Assembly (NCBI GenBank): GCA_964017155.1
Contig: OZ024863.1
Coordinates: 42,805,084 to 42,869,083, forward strand
Length of the DNA: 64,000 nucleotides
Source: Oasisia sp. SBJ-2009
Taxonomy: Eukaryota; Annelida; Polychaeta; Sabellida; Siboglinidae
Reading direction: 5' to 3'
Shown here: positions 10,601 to 19,341 of the stretch, one piece after another
How the letters are laid out: every line of letters starts with the position of its first letter
Numbering within the stretch: the stretch's first letter is position 1
The notes under the pieces: generated by a model
The model's input: the letters and a program-made list of their open reading frames with translations, nothing else
What the model was told of the DNA's origin: nothing
Databases searched by the model: none
Program-made: the position numbers and the translations under genes

Positions 10601-11765
10601 CTGCATTGTTTCTAAACATGTTATATTGGTTTTCGTCAGAGAAGTACGACTTTCCGACGTACACGTCTCCCACGACGCCAGGCTGCGCTAACGTGCTAAC
10701 AGTCATGGCGTCCGGCCTTGTATCCGTCGCTTGCCTTAGCAATTTGTCTCGTTCTTCAATAACGAACCACGATTTTTTAGCGCGCCCATGGCCGCCTACG
10801 GAAGGATGCTTCGTACGCGTGTAAGCGACATTAGTGCTAGCGTTCATTTCGTTTCTTAACAAAGGTTCCATGTTTTCATTATATAGCGGGGTGTCTTGGA
10901 GGGGCTCTCCTGTTACGGGGTCACACTTCACGAACACGTAAGAGATTGTACTCTCCGGACACGAAACGGACCTGTTTCTTAGCAAAATTCCCGTATCTTC
11001 GTCAACGAACGACAACTGTTTAGCGGACTTATCTCCATTGAGACTAGAGTCCTGAAACGAATAAGTGGTTTCGCTATCCGTTCTAGTATTCGTCTCGTTT
11101 CTTAACAAATGTTCCTTGTTTTTATTAACGAATGACGATTTTCTGGCGGACCCACCTCCGCCGGAACGAGCCCTTCTGGACGTGTCAGCAGTCTTAACGT
11201 CCGCCTTTGCATTTGCACGGCGTTTTGGTAAATATATCCTTTCTTCTTTAATTAATAACGGGTTTTTTGCGGGTCTTTCTCTAAAGATACCAGAATTCTC
11301 AGTCGTGTGAGAAGTCCTGTTACTCGTTTTACCAGTTCTACCATTCACGTCGATTTTCGAGAAATCTTTACGATGTGGTGTATTGCTGAACGACTTTTTT
11401 CCGACGGGAGCAGACCTCTGGGGCGTGTGTGCAGACATGCGAGGATTTTTTACTCTCGTACGCTGTCCTAGCATTTGACGCCGGAGTGTTTCATTCAAGA
11501 ATGGCTCTTCGGACGTATTCGTGTTTTTACCGACAGAAGTAGCGTGCGATTTAAGCGAGTCGGTCATACTTGCGGTACCGTTAGAACTGCCAGGAAACAT
11601 CGCTGGGTTTCGGGGTCGTCTGTTCCTAGACGTTGCCGAACTTCTAGTTGTTGCACTGTTTGCCGATGACGCCATCGATGTGACTGAATCCTCGCTGTTG
11701 AAGACGGTCTCCGGGAATTCTGATTTCAATAGGTTGCTGATGCCACGCAGTACGCTGGATGCCAT
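6819..11765 (-). CDS. Unrecognised 1,264-residue repeat protein, two coding exons
   Basis: The exons are 11,765-8231 (3,535 bases) and 7078-6819 (260 bases). The donor CTG/GTGAGT and acceptor TTTGCCAG/TGCG agree in phase (G|TG), and the frame ends in TAG followed by AATAAA. The product is mostly low-complexity, rich in Ser, Arg, Asn and Pro. Residues about 167-390 carry six degenerate repeats at about 40-residue spacing, with a core like S-x-F-V-x-E-(5)-L-L-R-N. A polyproline run (PLPPPPPPPPP) lies near residue 1085. The C-terminal 110 residues look folded and mixed-charge (from ELERHETIYRKHM into exon 2), and are the best handle for homology. No signal peptide or membrane segment is seen. 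The region is less AT-rich than its surroundings, as expected for coding DNA. The ATG at 11,765 follows an in-frame TAA 27 bases upstream. ACAG just before it (11,770-11,773) could be an acceptor, so a 5' UTR exon is possible. Function unknown. Confidence 0.75.
7107..7320 (+). mobile_element. SINE family B fragment (5'-truncated)
   Basis: This matches the 29,192-29,456 copy in opposite orientation. Shared blocks include TTGCCTGTGTCTTTCGGAAG, CCTTCTATCTGGTGTC, GCCAGGGGAAGTAAAAGATC, CCACACAGGGGGTAAATGTG and GTAGTGGACTC.CTAATTCTA. The tRNA-like head is missing here. It lies in the intron of the repeat-protein gene, antisense to it. Confidence 0.7.
7498..7649. repeat. Compound (ACGC)n (TCGC)n (CA)n microsatellite
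   Basis: ACGC repeats at 7501-7534, GCTC repeats at 7534-7562, then a C-run and a long CA run to 7648. Located in the intron of the repeat-protein gene. Confidence 0.95.
7650..8230 (-). other. Intron of the repeat-protein gene, 5' part
   Basis: AT-rich sequence between the CA microsatellite and the donor at 8230. No exon, repeat or RNA gene is recognised in it. Confidence 0.5.
8231..11765 (-). CDS. Exon 1 (3,535 bp) of the repeat-protein gene
   Basis: A single uninterrupted coding exon of 1,178 codons plus one base. The open frame runs 14 bases past the donor CTG/GTGAGT to a stop, giving four extra residues (G-E-S-A), which I take as read-through into the intron. The six 40-residue repeats are also visible in DNA as recurring TTTCTTA(A/G)CAAA words on the plus strand (about 10,854, 10,976 and 11,099). 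Confidence 0.75.
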
Positions 11766-12096
11766 CAACCCTGTACCGGAAACAGTATTTTAGACGGTGA
11801 ACACAACGATCAATGACCAGTACATGATCATCGAGGATGACTGATGAAGCAACTGGAACTGGTGGAATTCGTGGTTGCGTGCAAGAGTCTGGCACCACAT
11901 TTAATGGTCTTTCTAGTACGTACGTGGCTTAATGATCATGTCATTCATTGTAGTCAAATGGGGGTGTTATTGTGAATATATCCTAAAGGTACGCACACAT
12001 GTTAGTCATCTCATAAGGTTGTTTACGTCTCAACTTAATATCAGACGTTGATGCCATGGCCGAAAACTATAATACCGCTATTGTTCGATATGTGCA
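11766..12096. other. Upstream flank of the repeat-protein gene
   Basis: Should contain the promoter or an additional 5' exon of the minus-strand gene. ACAG at 11,770-11,773 (minus strand) could be an acceptor just before the ATG. I see no clear TATA box or initiator. Confidence 0.3.
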
Positions 12097-12128
12097 ACCA
12101 CTGGCACGGGCGTCGATCGGTGGGGGAC

Positions 12129-12156
12129 GGGGGGGGGGGACGCGTCCCCCCCCCCC
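12129..12156. repeat. Perfect G11-ACGCGT-C11 palindrome
   Basis: Eleven or more G, then ACGCGT, then eleven or more C form a 28-bp perfect palindrome. It lies just inside the left end of the transposon-like element. It could extrude as a GC-only hairpin or form G-quadruplexes, and is likely to be a sequencing or assembly problem spot. Confidence 0.9.
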
Positions 12157-13450
12157 ACTTTTCAGGGTGGGGGGACAGCATAGGAATTGTCCCCCCCCCA
12201 CTTTTCAGTTCAGAAAATTGCAAGGCATATAGCCTGACTCAACACTCCTCTCTCTTAACAGCCGCTATATAGGACTAGCTAGACAATAAGCTCGCGATAT
12301 GAAGTTCAGCAAAGTTATTTATCGCAAATTAATACGAAGCAAACAAGTTTTGAGGCATGTTTTGCTCTTTTCACAGTAGTCATCACAGGAGAGTTATCGA
12401 ACAGCCCGTGGCATTTATACCAGAAATGCTTTGTTATTTCGCTGCACACTGATGATTTTTAATTTGTTGCGCATACGCAGAAAGGCCAATCGGAAAGTTT
12501 ATAACTCCCGGAATAATGTAAGCCGCTGCCGGGCTCTATCAACCTTGTGTTGATATATATTATTAATAGGCTCTAGCCATCAAGCACATTTTAAATGATG
12601 AAATTTATGTTGCACTTTCACCCCTCGCCTGCTTGATGCTTATCGCCTACGACAGAAGTGGTGGATTCCTACACTTTGTGTAACCTATTCCCATTTGAGT
12701 GATGACGAATTTCTTTGCCAAAATGTTTGATTGGGAAGTTCTACACAGGCACAGCATGGGCGTCGATCGGTGGGGGACGAGGGGGAAGCTGACCACCCCA
12801 CGGCCTGAGGGGGTCAGCATAGGAAATGTCCTCATAATTTTTCAGTTCATAAAACAAATTTATAGGCATATATAGCGAGACTGATCACTCCCCTCTCTTA
12901 AAAACCCTACATCGATCTAGTAGTAAAATAAAAAAATAAAAAAATAAACTGCTTGGTTGGCAGCAGCCCGCAACTTGATCTAAGTCCAGTAAATATTCAT
13001 CATGCCGGGCTCTATCATTGTGCACCCTTGTATTGATATATAGCCATCAAGCACATAATAGATTATACATTTTTGGTCGCCCTGGTGGATATTTATATCG
13101 CCTACGGCGGAACCAGAGGATTTATGCACTTTGTGTAATTTGATCTCATTTTAGTGATGCCAAATTTCTTTGCTAAACGGTGGGATTGGGAAGTCCTACA
13201 CAGACACCCCTGTAAGCTCTGCATCTTGTCACTCTATGAATCAGGCAAGCAGTGTTGTGTCCAAAGTCTACCCCCAAATGTTCAGTGATTGGGGTAGGCC
13301 ATGGCCCCTCTTCAAATATATGTTGCCAACATAACTATTATAAATAGCATAACATAAAGGCTTTTTTTAGTTTAGAATTAGCACCAGACCAACAATGAAT
13401 TACGTTTTATATTTATAAAAATACATATTATAATATATATAATATTACTC

Positions 13451-13452
13451 AT

Positions 13453-13531
<79 letters not shown>
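13451..13531. repeat. (CA)n(TA)n microsatellite
   Basis: About 26 bases of CA repeat run directly into about 54 bases of TA repeat, inside the composite transposon-like region. Confidence 0.95.
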
Positions 13532-13533
<2 letters not shown>

Positions 13534-13613
13534 GCATACATATATGTGTGTATAAATTGGTCCCCCGTCCCCCGTCCCCCCACTTTTAAAACCGGATCGA
13601 CGCCCCTGACCAC

Positions 13614-14616
13614 TGGTGGTGCTGCAAGCCACCAAGGTTGCTGATCTATTGGACCTACAGCAAGACATCTTCAAGATTGCATATAGCATAGGTACGCATA
13701 GTCTTGTATGCGATTATATGTGCGCGTGTTCGCTAAGCCATATAGAGGGTCGTTAGTTGGCAGGCTTCATCTTACGCTATATTGTGTCACTGCGTATCTA
13801 ATGGTTCAACCGAGTAAGGAACTCCGCAATGGGAGTAGGGAAAGTGTCCTATCAGTTTGTGTCATACATGTACATCATTTTTATGTATGTTTTGTCACAT
13901 TTTTGTGCATAACATAATTTTGGTTATTACAAAGATAACACAAACATATTTTCTATAACAATTATAATTTAGTTTGCATAATACTCCATATTTAGGATTA
14001 AACGTCCTCAGGTGTATATATTGTTAATGTCATCTAATGATATATTCCTGTGATTCAAATAATCGTATGTGTATTTTTATGATGAAATATAAGACCTGTT
14101 AACAATAGCACAATTTGAGTATTCGGCATGTGTTAAAACTTTGTTTGCGTGCGTGCGTGTGTGCGTGCGTGCGTGGGTCCATGCGTGCGTGCAGCATCGG
14201 GTCGGGTGTTCAGTTAGTTTTTCAGTTAGGAGCAAATCACTAGCGAAAATGTCATTACCAAGCGACCTATCAAAATGTTTCGAATGTTTGCAAGTATAAG
14301 AATATAATTCCAACAAGAAGAGACCTACGTCTAGCTCATTTAATTTAGGTCAGCACGCATGCACGCACTCGTACACGTGCGTACAATGTATAAGTGTAAA
14401 GATGTAAGCTGAAACCAGAATGTGATTTGCAACGCGCGCTTTGTTCATTATTTAAAATTTCGTCGAATAAAATAATCACCTATTGTTCCGTCGAGCTCAT
14501 GTTTCTTGTTGTAGCGACATGCTTAATTGTTTGCGTTGAAGTACTTTTTCCAATCGAATTTATTAAAATTAGCATATGTTATGATTATTGGTTAACTATC
14601 GTATAACGAATGTGTC
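13614..14616. other. Intergenic, AT-rich; short GTGC microsatellite
   Basis: No gene is recognised. A GCGT/GTGC-rich microsatellite lies at 14,140-14,192. A 69-codon ORF at 13,708-13,917 has no supporting features. Confidence 0.4.
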
Positions 14617-14621
14617 GTGTT

Positions 14622-14820
14622 TGTTTCGTGTTCTGTGATCACGTCTATCAATGATAATGACACGAATACATGACTAGGCTCCAACAGTTTTAATCTATGA
14701 CAAAGTGTCTCCAGCAGACATACATGTGCTCTTACGCGTAATCTCGAACCCGCAACTATCTATTATAGTTGCGCTGCCATTCGTTAGATGGCAGCATGTC
14801 TTGGACATAGTCACGTAACA
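14622..14820 (-). repeat. 3' LTR of the Ty3/gypsy element
   Basis: 199 bp, identical to the LTR at 19,138-19,336 except for two substitutions (A versus G in CCAACRGTTTT; T versus A in GCGTAAWCTCG). It contains two adjacent perfect hairpins (14,752-14,772 and 14,773-14,795). Confidence 0.97.
14752..14795. repeat. Twin perfect hairpins inside the LTR
   Basis: GCAACTAT, a 5-base loop, ATAGTTGC (14,752-14,772) is followed with no gap by GCTGCCAT, a 7-base loop, ATGGCAGC (14,773-14,795). Both stems are 8 bp and perfect. The same pair is kept in the other LTR (from 19,268). In the transcript they would sit near the LTR start and could act in 3'-end formation or RNA structure. Confidence 0.85.
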
Positions 14821-14830
14821 TCTCCCTCCT
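14821..14830 (-). other. Polypurine tract (plus-strand primer site)
   Basis: AGGAGGGAGA on the minus strand directly abuts the 3' LTR, as expected for the RNase H-resistant primer of plus-strand DNA synthesis. Confidence 0.8.
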
Positions 14831-14986
14831 AATTATTCTAAAAAAAAACATAAACTAACAAAAATGTTCGACTAAACACTATTGAGTGAAAGTTTACAGT
14901 AACTTAAACGAGTATTAAAGTTAGCATGATTAGGCTACCATTATTACATTTAAGTTCAATTGCAGTTTGTCTACTGACTTGATCAA

Positions 14987-17900
14987 TTACAAGTTCAGTC
15001 TATCCACGGGCCTGACTACTCTCCCGGATCGTGTAGTCAGGCCCGTGGGATCATGTTCTCGCGTGTCGTCTGACACAACTACCTTACTTAGTCGTGTATT
15101 CTGTGTGACTGTTGTAGTTTCCTGTTGTTGAGTTGAGGCTGCGTTTGTCTCAACAGTGACCGTTTCCGGATCGTGTGCTCGATCTCTCGGTACGCCACTA
15201 GGTGGTATCATTCGTTCAGGTCTGTCAGCGCGATCATGTGTCGTGTCCTGCTCGGATGGACGCGATGGTCTGAGGTGTCGGCGGTTTCGACGGTAATGGC
15301 GTCCAGTCGCTGTTATGACATCGTACGATCGACTGGACAGAGCTTTGTGAACCGTTGCCTCAGTCCATTCTCTCCTGCCGTGTTCTAATGGCTGCATTCT
15401 GATCGTTTCGCCGACATTCAAACGTCGTAAGTCACGTCTGGGGTGGTCTGAGTTCAGTACTGATTTGAACTTAGTTCGCAGACATCCGGATTGCTCTCTG
15501 ACATCGGCAGGACCACCCGGTTTCAACTGGTTGTGTGTTGTTGGCAGCAACGTGTTGGTACGTCTACCAAACAGGCGCTGTGCAGGGCTTGTTGCCATTC
15601 CTTCAGTCGGTGTGTTACGAATGTTCAGAAGACCGAGGTATGAGTCTTCCTTAGATGCCTTGCATTTTCTCAGCATCCTCTTAGCGATCTTGACCGCCGC
15701 TTCGGCTGCACCATTGGCTTGGCTGTTGCCTGGGCTGCTAGTCTCGTGCACAAACTGCCAGTTCTGTGCGAATTTTCTGAACACAGCCGATGCATACTGT
15801 GGTCCATTGTCACTGACAAGTGTGTGCGGTATGCCGTGTCGACTGAAATTGTTCTTCAGCTTTCCTACCACTGTTTCGGAGGTTGTGGCTGGTAGGTAGT
15901 CTAACTCGAAGAAACCGCTGTGGTAATCTGTTGTTACCATATAGTCCCTTCCAGACCACGAGAACAAATCCGTCCCTACTTTCTGCCATGGTAGGTATGG
16001 TGTCTCAGTCATGACCATCGACTCTGCAGGTTGTTTATCAGCGTATGTTGCACACACACCACATGTTTCTACGTAGTGACGGATGTCTGTGGACATCTGA
16101 GGCCAATAAATCAGGTCTCGTGCTCTCCTCAAAGACGAGTTGATGCCTATATGGCCGGCATGTACTTTCTCTTTCATGCTCTTTCGCAGTGAAGACGGTA
16201 TCACGATGCGTTCTCCACGAAATATGATCCCATCCTGGATCGTCAGCTCGTCGCGGTAGCTGAAGTAGGGTAGCAAACGATCTGGCACGCGTCTTCTGTC
16301 ATTTGGCCATCCTTCCATGATGACTGTACCCAGTTCTTGCAGGACAGGGTCCAACAATGTAGCTCCACGGATCCGGTCTAGGCGTTCCGGAATGAACGCT
16401 GTGAGCGTGATGTTGTTGATGGCTACCTCATCCGTGACCGGGTCGTCTGTGGTTGCTCGGGACAATGCGTCGGCGACCGGTATGGCTTTTCCAGGTTTGT
16501 ACGTCAGCTGGTATGAGTACTCTTGTGATTTCAGCAGCATGTGTTGTAGCCGCTTGGGAGCTTTCCCTAGTGGCTTCGCGCGGATCGCAACTAGCGGTTT
16601 ATGGTCAGTCACCACAGTGGCATCTCGACCGTACGTGTAGTGGTGAAACTTGCTCAAACCAAACAACACGCTCAGCATTTCTTTCTCGATCTGAGCGTAA
16701 TGGCGTTCAGCTGAAGACAGAGATCGGCTTGCGTATGCTACTGGCTTGCCATCTTGTAGCAAAACCGATCCCAGTCCGTACTCACTCGCATCGTTCTCCA
16801 GCACTAGTTCTTTGTCCGAGTTGTAGAACGCAAGAACAGGGGCCTCTGCCAGCATCACCTTGACTGCATCGAAGGACGTTTGTTGTGTCGTGGACCACCC
16901 GTAGGCCACGTCATTCTTGAGCAGGTTGTGTAGCGGTTGCATAGTGTCCGTCAGGTGAGGCATGAACCGCGCCTGGTAGTTCGCCATGCCCATGAATCGG
17001 CGCAATTCATTGATGTTGGTCGGTGGCTGCATCTCACTGATTGCCGATACTTTAGCTGGGTCCACGCGTAACCATTCCTTCGTGATTCGGTGACCCATGA
17101 ATGTGACCTCTTTCAGTCCGATGTCCAGCTTGTCTTTGTTGAGTTTGATGCCTGTCTCCAGACACCGCTCGAAGAACTTTCGCAGGTTCTCATCGTGCTC
17201 TTCCGATGTGTTGCCATAGATCACTATGTCGTCCGCTATGCAGATGATGCCTGGTAGGCCACGCAAGGCCTCTAGAAGGTGTTTTTGGAACACTTCACTT
17301 GACACCGTTGTGCCAAAAGGCAGGCGACACCACCTGTATCTTCCAAAACATGTCTGGAACGTCGTCAACAGGCTGGATTCGTCATCTAACTTGACGTGCC
17401 AGTAACCGGACGAGAGGTCTGCCTTCGAGAAAACAGTTGCTCCTTGCAGCTCATGTAGCACATCTTCGAGAATTGGCAGTGTGTAATGCTCACGCTGCAA
17501 CGCTTTGTTGAGTTCGTGAGGGTCTATGCACACCCTTAAGGCGCCTGATCTCTTCGTCACAACTACCACTTGGCTGACCCATGGTGTTGGTTCATCCACA
17601 GGAGCAATGACACCCATGGCTGTCAGTCGCTCGAGTTCGCTCTTCAGTTGCGGTCGAATGGCTATGGGTATCCGTCGGCTAGCCATGATCCTGGGGCACA
17701 CTTCTGGGTTGACTGTGAGGTGTTGCACACCTGGAAATTCTCCCAGCTTGTCATCAAAGAGTGAATTGAAACAACTATCATCTTGGACTGCTGCCACACG
17801 ATGGAAATTGTTGTCCTGTATTTTCACAAGATGCATTTGCTCGCTGGTCTGCAAACCTAGAATCGGCTGACAGTCGTCATTGTCCTTGAAAACGATGAAC

Positions 17901-18145
17901 TCAACATCATGTGATGTCTCTGTTTTGGGATTGCTCAGCAACATTCGACACTTGCCAAGCGGTTTTATCATCGTTTTGTTCCACATTGTGAGAACGCCAT
18001 TGTATGGGACAACATCTCTGGCGTATCTGGCTGGCAGCATATTGACAGTGGCACCTGTGTCGATTTGGAATACGAGCTGCTTCCCGTTTACGAGCATTCG
18101 ACACTTCGCATATGCGCCCCGTTTTCGTGGTGTCAGTGAATGCAC
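14987..18145 (-). CDS. pol: Retrotransposon pol polyprotein (protease-RT-RNase H-integrase)
   Basis: An intact 1,052-residue frame. Aspartic protease: DTGA at 29-32. Reverse transcriptase: KADLSSGYWH at 241-250 and catalytic IADD at 303-306, with Ala in the x position as in some Mag-like elements. RNase H: D452 (NDASEYGLG) and D514 (TDHKPL). Integrase: zinc-binding H662/H665/C695/C698, then D726, D779 and E815, the last two in D-35-E spacing. The C-terminus is basic and Thr/Arg-rich, with no chromodomain motif visible. The frame overlaps the end of gag by 13 bases in the -1 frame, so expression would need ribosomal frameshifting. The ORF start given is the first Met; the natural product is cleaved from a gag-pol fusion. 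Confidence 0.95.
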   Translation of the reverse strand: MHSLTPRKRGAYAKCRMLVNGKQLVFQIDTGATVNMLPARYARDVVPYNGVLTMWNKTMIKPLGKCRMLLSNPKTETSHDVEFIVFKDNDDCQPILGLQTSEQMHLVKIQDNNFHRVAAVQDDSCFNSLFDDKLGEFPGVQHLTVNPEVCPRIMASRRIPIAIRPQLKSELERLTAMGVIAPVDEPTPWVSQVVVVTKRSGALRVCIDPHELNKALQREHYTLPILEDVLHELQGATVFSKADLSSGYWHVKLDDESSLLTTFQTCFGRYRWCRLPFGTTVSSEVFQKHLLEALRGLPGIICIADDIVIYGNTSEEHDENLRKFFERCLETGIKLNKDKLDIGLKEVTFMGHRITKEWLRVDPAKVSAISEMQPPTNINELRRFMGMANYQARFMPHLTDTMQPLHNLLKNDVAYGWSTTQQTSFDAVKVMLAEAPVLAFYNSDKELVLENDASEYGLGSVLLQDGKPVAYASRSLSSAERHYAQIEKEMLSVLFGLSKFHHYTYGRDATVVTDHKPLVAIRAKPLGKAPKRLQHMLLKSQEYSYQLTYKPGKAIPVADALSRATTDDPVTDEVAINNITLTAFIPERLDRIRGATLLDPVLQELGTVIMEGWPNDRRRVPDRLLPYFSYRDELTIQDGIIFRGERIVIPSSLRKSMKEKVHAGHIGINSSLRRARDLIYWPQMSTDIRHYVETCGVCATYADKQPAESMVMTETPYLPWQKVGTDLFSWSGRDYMVTTDYHSGFFELDYLPATTSETVVGKLKNNFSRHGIPHTLVSDNGPQYASAVFRKFAQNWQFVHETSSPGNSQANGAAEAAVKIAKRMLRKCKASKEDSYLGLLNIRNTPTEGMATSPAQRLFGRRTNTLLPTTHNQLKPGGPADVREQSGCLRTKFKSVLNSDHPRRDLRRLNVGETIRMQPLEHGRREWTEATVHKALSSRSYDVITATGRHYRRNRRHLRPSRPSEQDTTHDRADRPERMIPPSGVPRDRAHDPETVTVETNAASTQQQETTTVTQNTRLSKVVVSDDTREHDPTGLTTRSGRVVRPVDRLNL

Positions 18146-19016
18146 TCACTGTCGTCGTCTTCGTCAGGCCCATTGTTGTCACGTATGTTGTACACACGTC
18201 GTTGGTGCTGGTTTCCAGACAGCTGATTTGTGTTGCGCCCTTTCATGCATTTCCGTTCAAAATGATCTTTGGCCCCACAATTATTGCAGGTCTTTCCGTA
18301 TGCGGGGCACATTTCTTTCTTGGGAGCGTGACGCCTGCCACAGTATCGACACTCACGCTTGAGTAAACGACCATGATTTACGACGTGTACGGGTTCACAT
18401 ACATCATCCAGTACTGACCTGTGTGATATGGCCGACTCTGCAGCTCTGCAGACATCTACACACACGTCTAGGGAGAGTTTGCGGATCTTAAGTAGCTCTT
18501 GTCGCGTCTCCGACTGTCTTATGCCTAAGATGATCCTATCTCTTATCATCGAGTTTGCGCACTGATGACAGAAATTGCAAGTTTTTGCCAACACGGGTAG
18601 ATCGGCATGGAAATCTTCGAAACTGTCTCCATCCTCCTGCTTCCGGCTATTGAACTTATAACTTTCAAATGTTTCGTTTGCCTCCCCTATGGCGAATTCG
18701 TCAAACGCTGACAAGATTTCCGCCACGGTGCGGTGTTCTTGTGGTGTTGCGAACTGGAAACCGTCATACAGCCGCATGGCTTCATCTCCTAGTGAGTTTT
18801 CTAGCATCGCAACCTGATAATTTCGTGGCTTGTAGCAATATCCGATAGTGTGCAATAATTTGACCAGCGCCGACGGAATATTTTCCACGATTCAGCCTTG
18901 TTTGGCCCAAACACGAGTGGTTGAGGGGGTCTGGACGGTGCACCACTATTTCGCGCTTCAACGGTAGCTTGTGCGTCGTCGGCAGCCATTGCCGTTTCGT
19001 TGGATGCCGTCGCCAT
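18133..19016 (-). pseudogene. gag: Retrotransposon gag, broken by a frameshift
   Basis: The N-terminal part starts at the ATG at 19,016 and stays open to 18,801. The continuation is open in another frame from at least 18,888 to the stop at 18,133. Alignment sense switches frame near 18,825, consistent with a one-base deletion. The downstream part contains a capsid-like region and a C-terminal zinc knuckle, C-x2-C-x4-H-x4-C (CNNCGAKDHFERKC), preceded by another cysteine-rich stretch (CRYCGRRH). Gag forms the virus-like particle and packages element RNA. The break predicts loss of full-length Gag unless it is an assembly error. Confidence 0.85.
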
Positions 19017-19123
19017 ACGATCGAGTAGACTTCGGCAACAATGCCAGTGTGTGAGCGATAATTAGTAGGGCATCAATTAATGTGACAAATAGATGTTTCT
19101 CACGCACCTAATTGTTACACGTT

Positions 19124-19137
19124 CACCGCTGCCACCA
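19124..19137 (-). other. Primer-binding site, tRNA-Leu type
   Basis: TGGTGGCAGCGGTG on the minus strand directly follows the 5' LTR. It is complementary to the 3' end (with CCA) of animal leucine tRNAs of the GGTAGCG...CGCTGCCA class. It primes minus-strand DNA synthesis. Confidence 0.8.
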
Positions 19138-19336
19138 TGTTTCGTGTTCTGTGATCACGTCTATCAATGATAATGACACGAATACATGACTAGGCTCCAA
19201 CGGTTTTAATCTATGACAAAGTGTCTCCAGCAGACATACATGTGCTCTTACGCGTAAACTCGAACCCGCAACTATCTATTATAGTTGCGCTGCCATTCGT
19301 TAGATGGCAGCATGTCTTGGACATAGTCACGTAACA
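19138..19336 (-). repeat. 5' LTR of the Ty3/gypsy element
   Basis: 199 bp; contains the promoter for the element by analogy with the family. It matches the other LTR except for two bases and is followed by the target duplication GTGTT. Confidence 0.97.
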
Positions 19337-19341
19337 GTGTT

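Larger units (their letters stand above)
12097..13613. mobile_element. Composite DNA-transposon-like element with GGGGCGTCGATC ends
   Basis: The left end (CCACTGGCACGGGCGTCGATC at 12,099) and the inverted right end (complement of GATCGACGCCCCTGACCACTGG near 13,593-13,613) are related, with a G-rich stretch just inside each. A second copy of the left end sits at 12,757. Internal segments are duplicated: 12,538-12,745 resembles 13,003-13,205 (GCCGGGCTCTATC, TATAGCCATCAAGCACAT, ATCGCCTACG, CACTTTGTGTAA, GATTGGGAAGT). So at least two diverged copies lie in tandem. No transposase is seen; the element is non-autonomous. Confidence 0.55.
14622..19336 (-). mobile_element. Ty3/gypsy-type LTR retrotransposon, nearly full length
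   Basis: A 4.7-kb element on the minus strand with 199-bp LTRs that begin TG and end CA on either strand. It is flanked by a perfect 5-bp target duplication GTGTT (14,617-14,621 and 19,337-19,341). The order is 5' LTR, tRNA-Leu-type primer site, gag, pol (protease, RT, RNase H, integrase), polypurine tract, 3' LTR; RT before integrase is the Ty3/gypsy order. The LTRs differ at two positions, so the insertion is recent. gag carries a frameshift while pol is intact, so the copy is probably non-autonomous. No env-like ORF is present. Confidence 0.95.
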
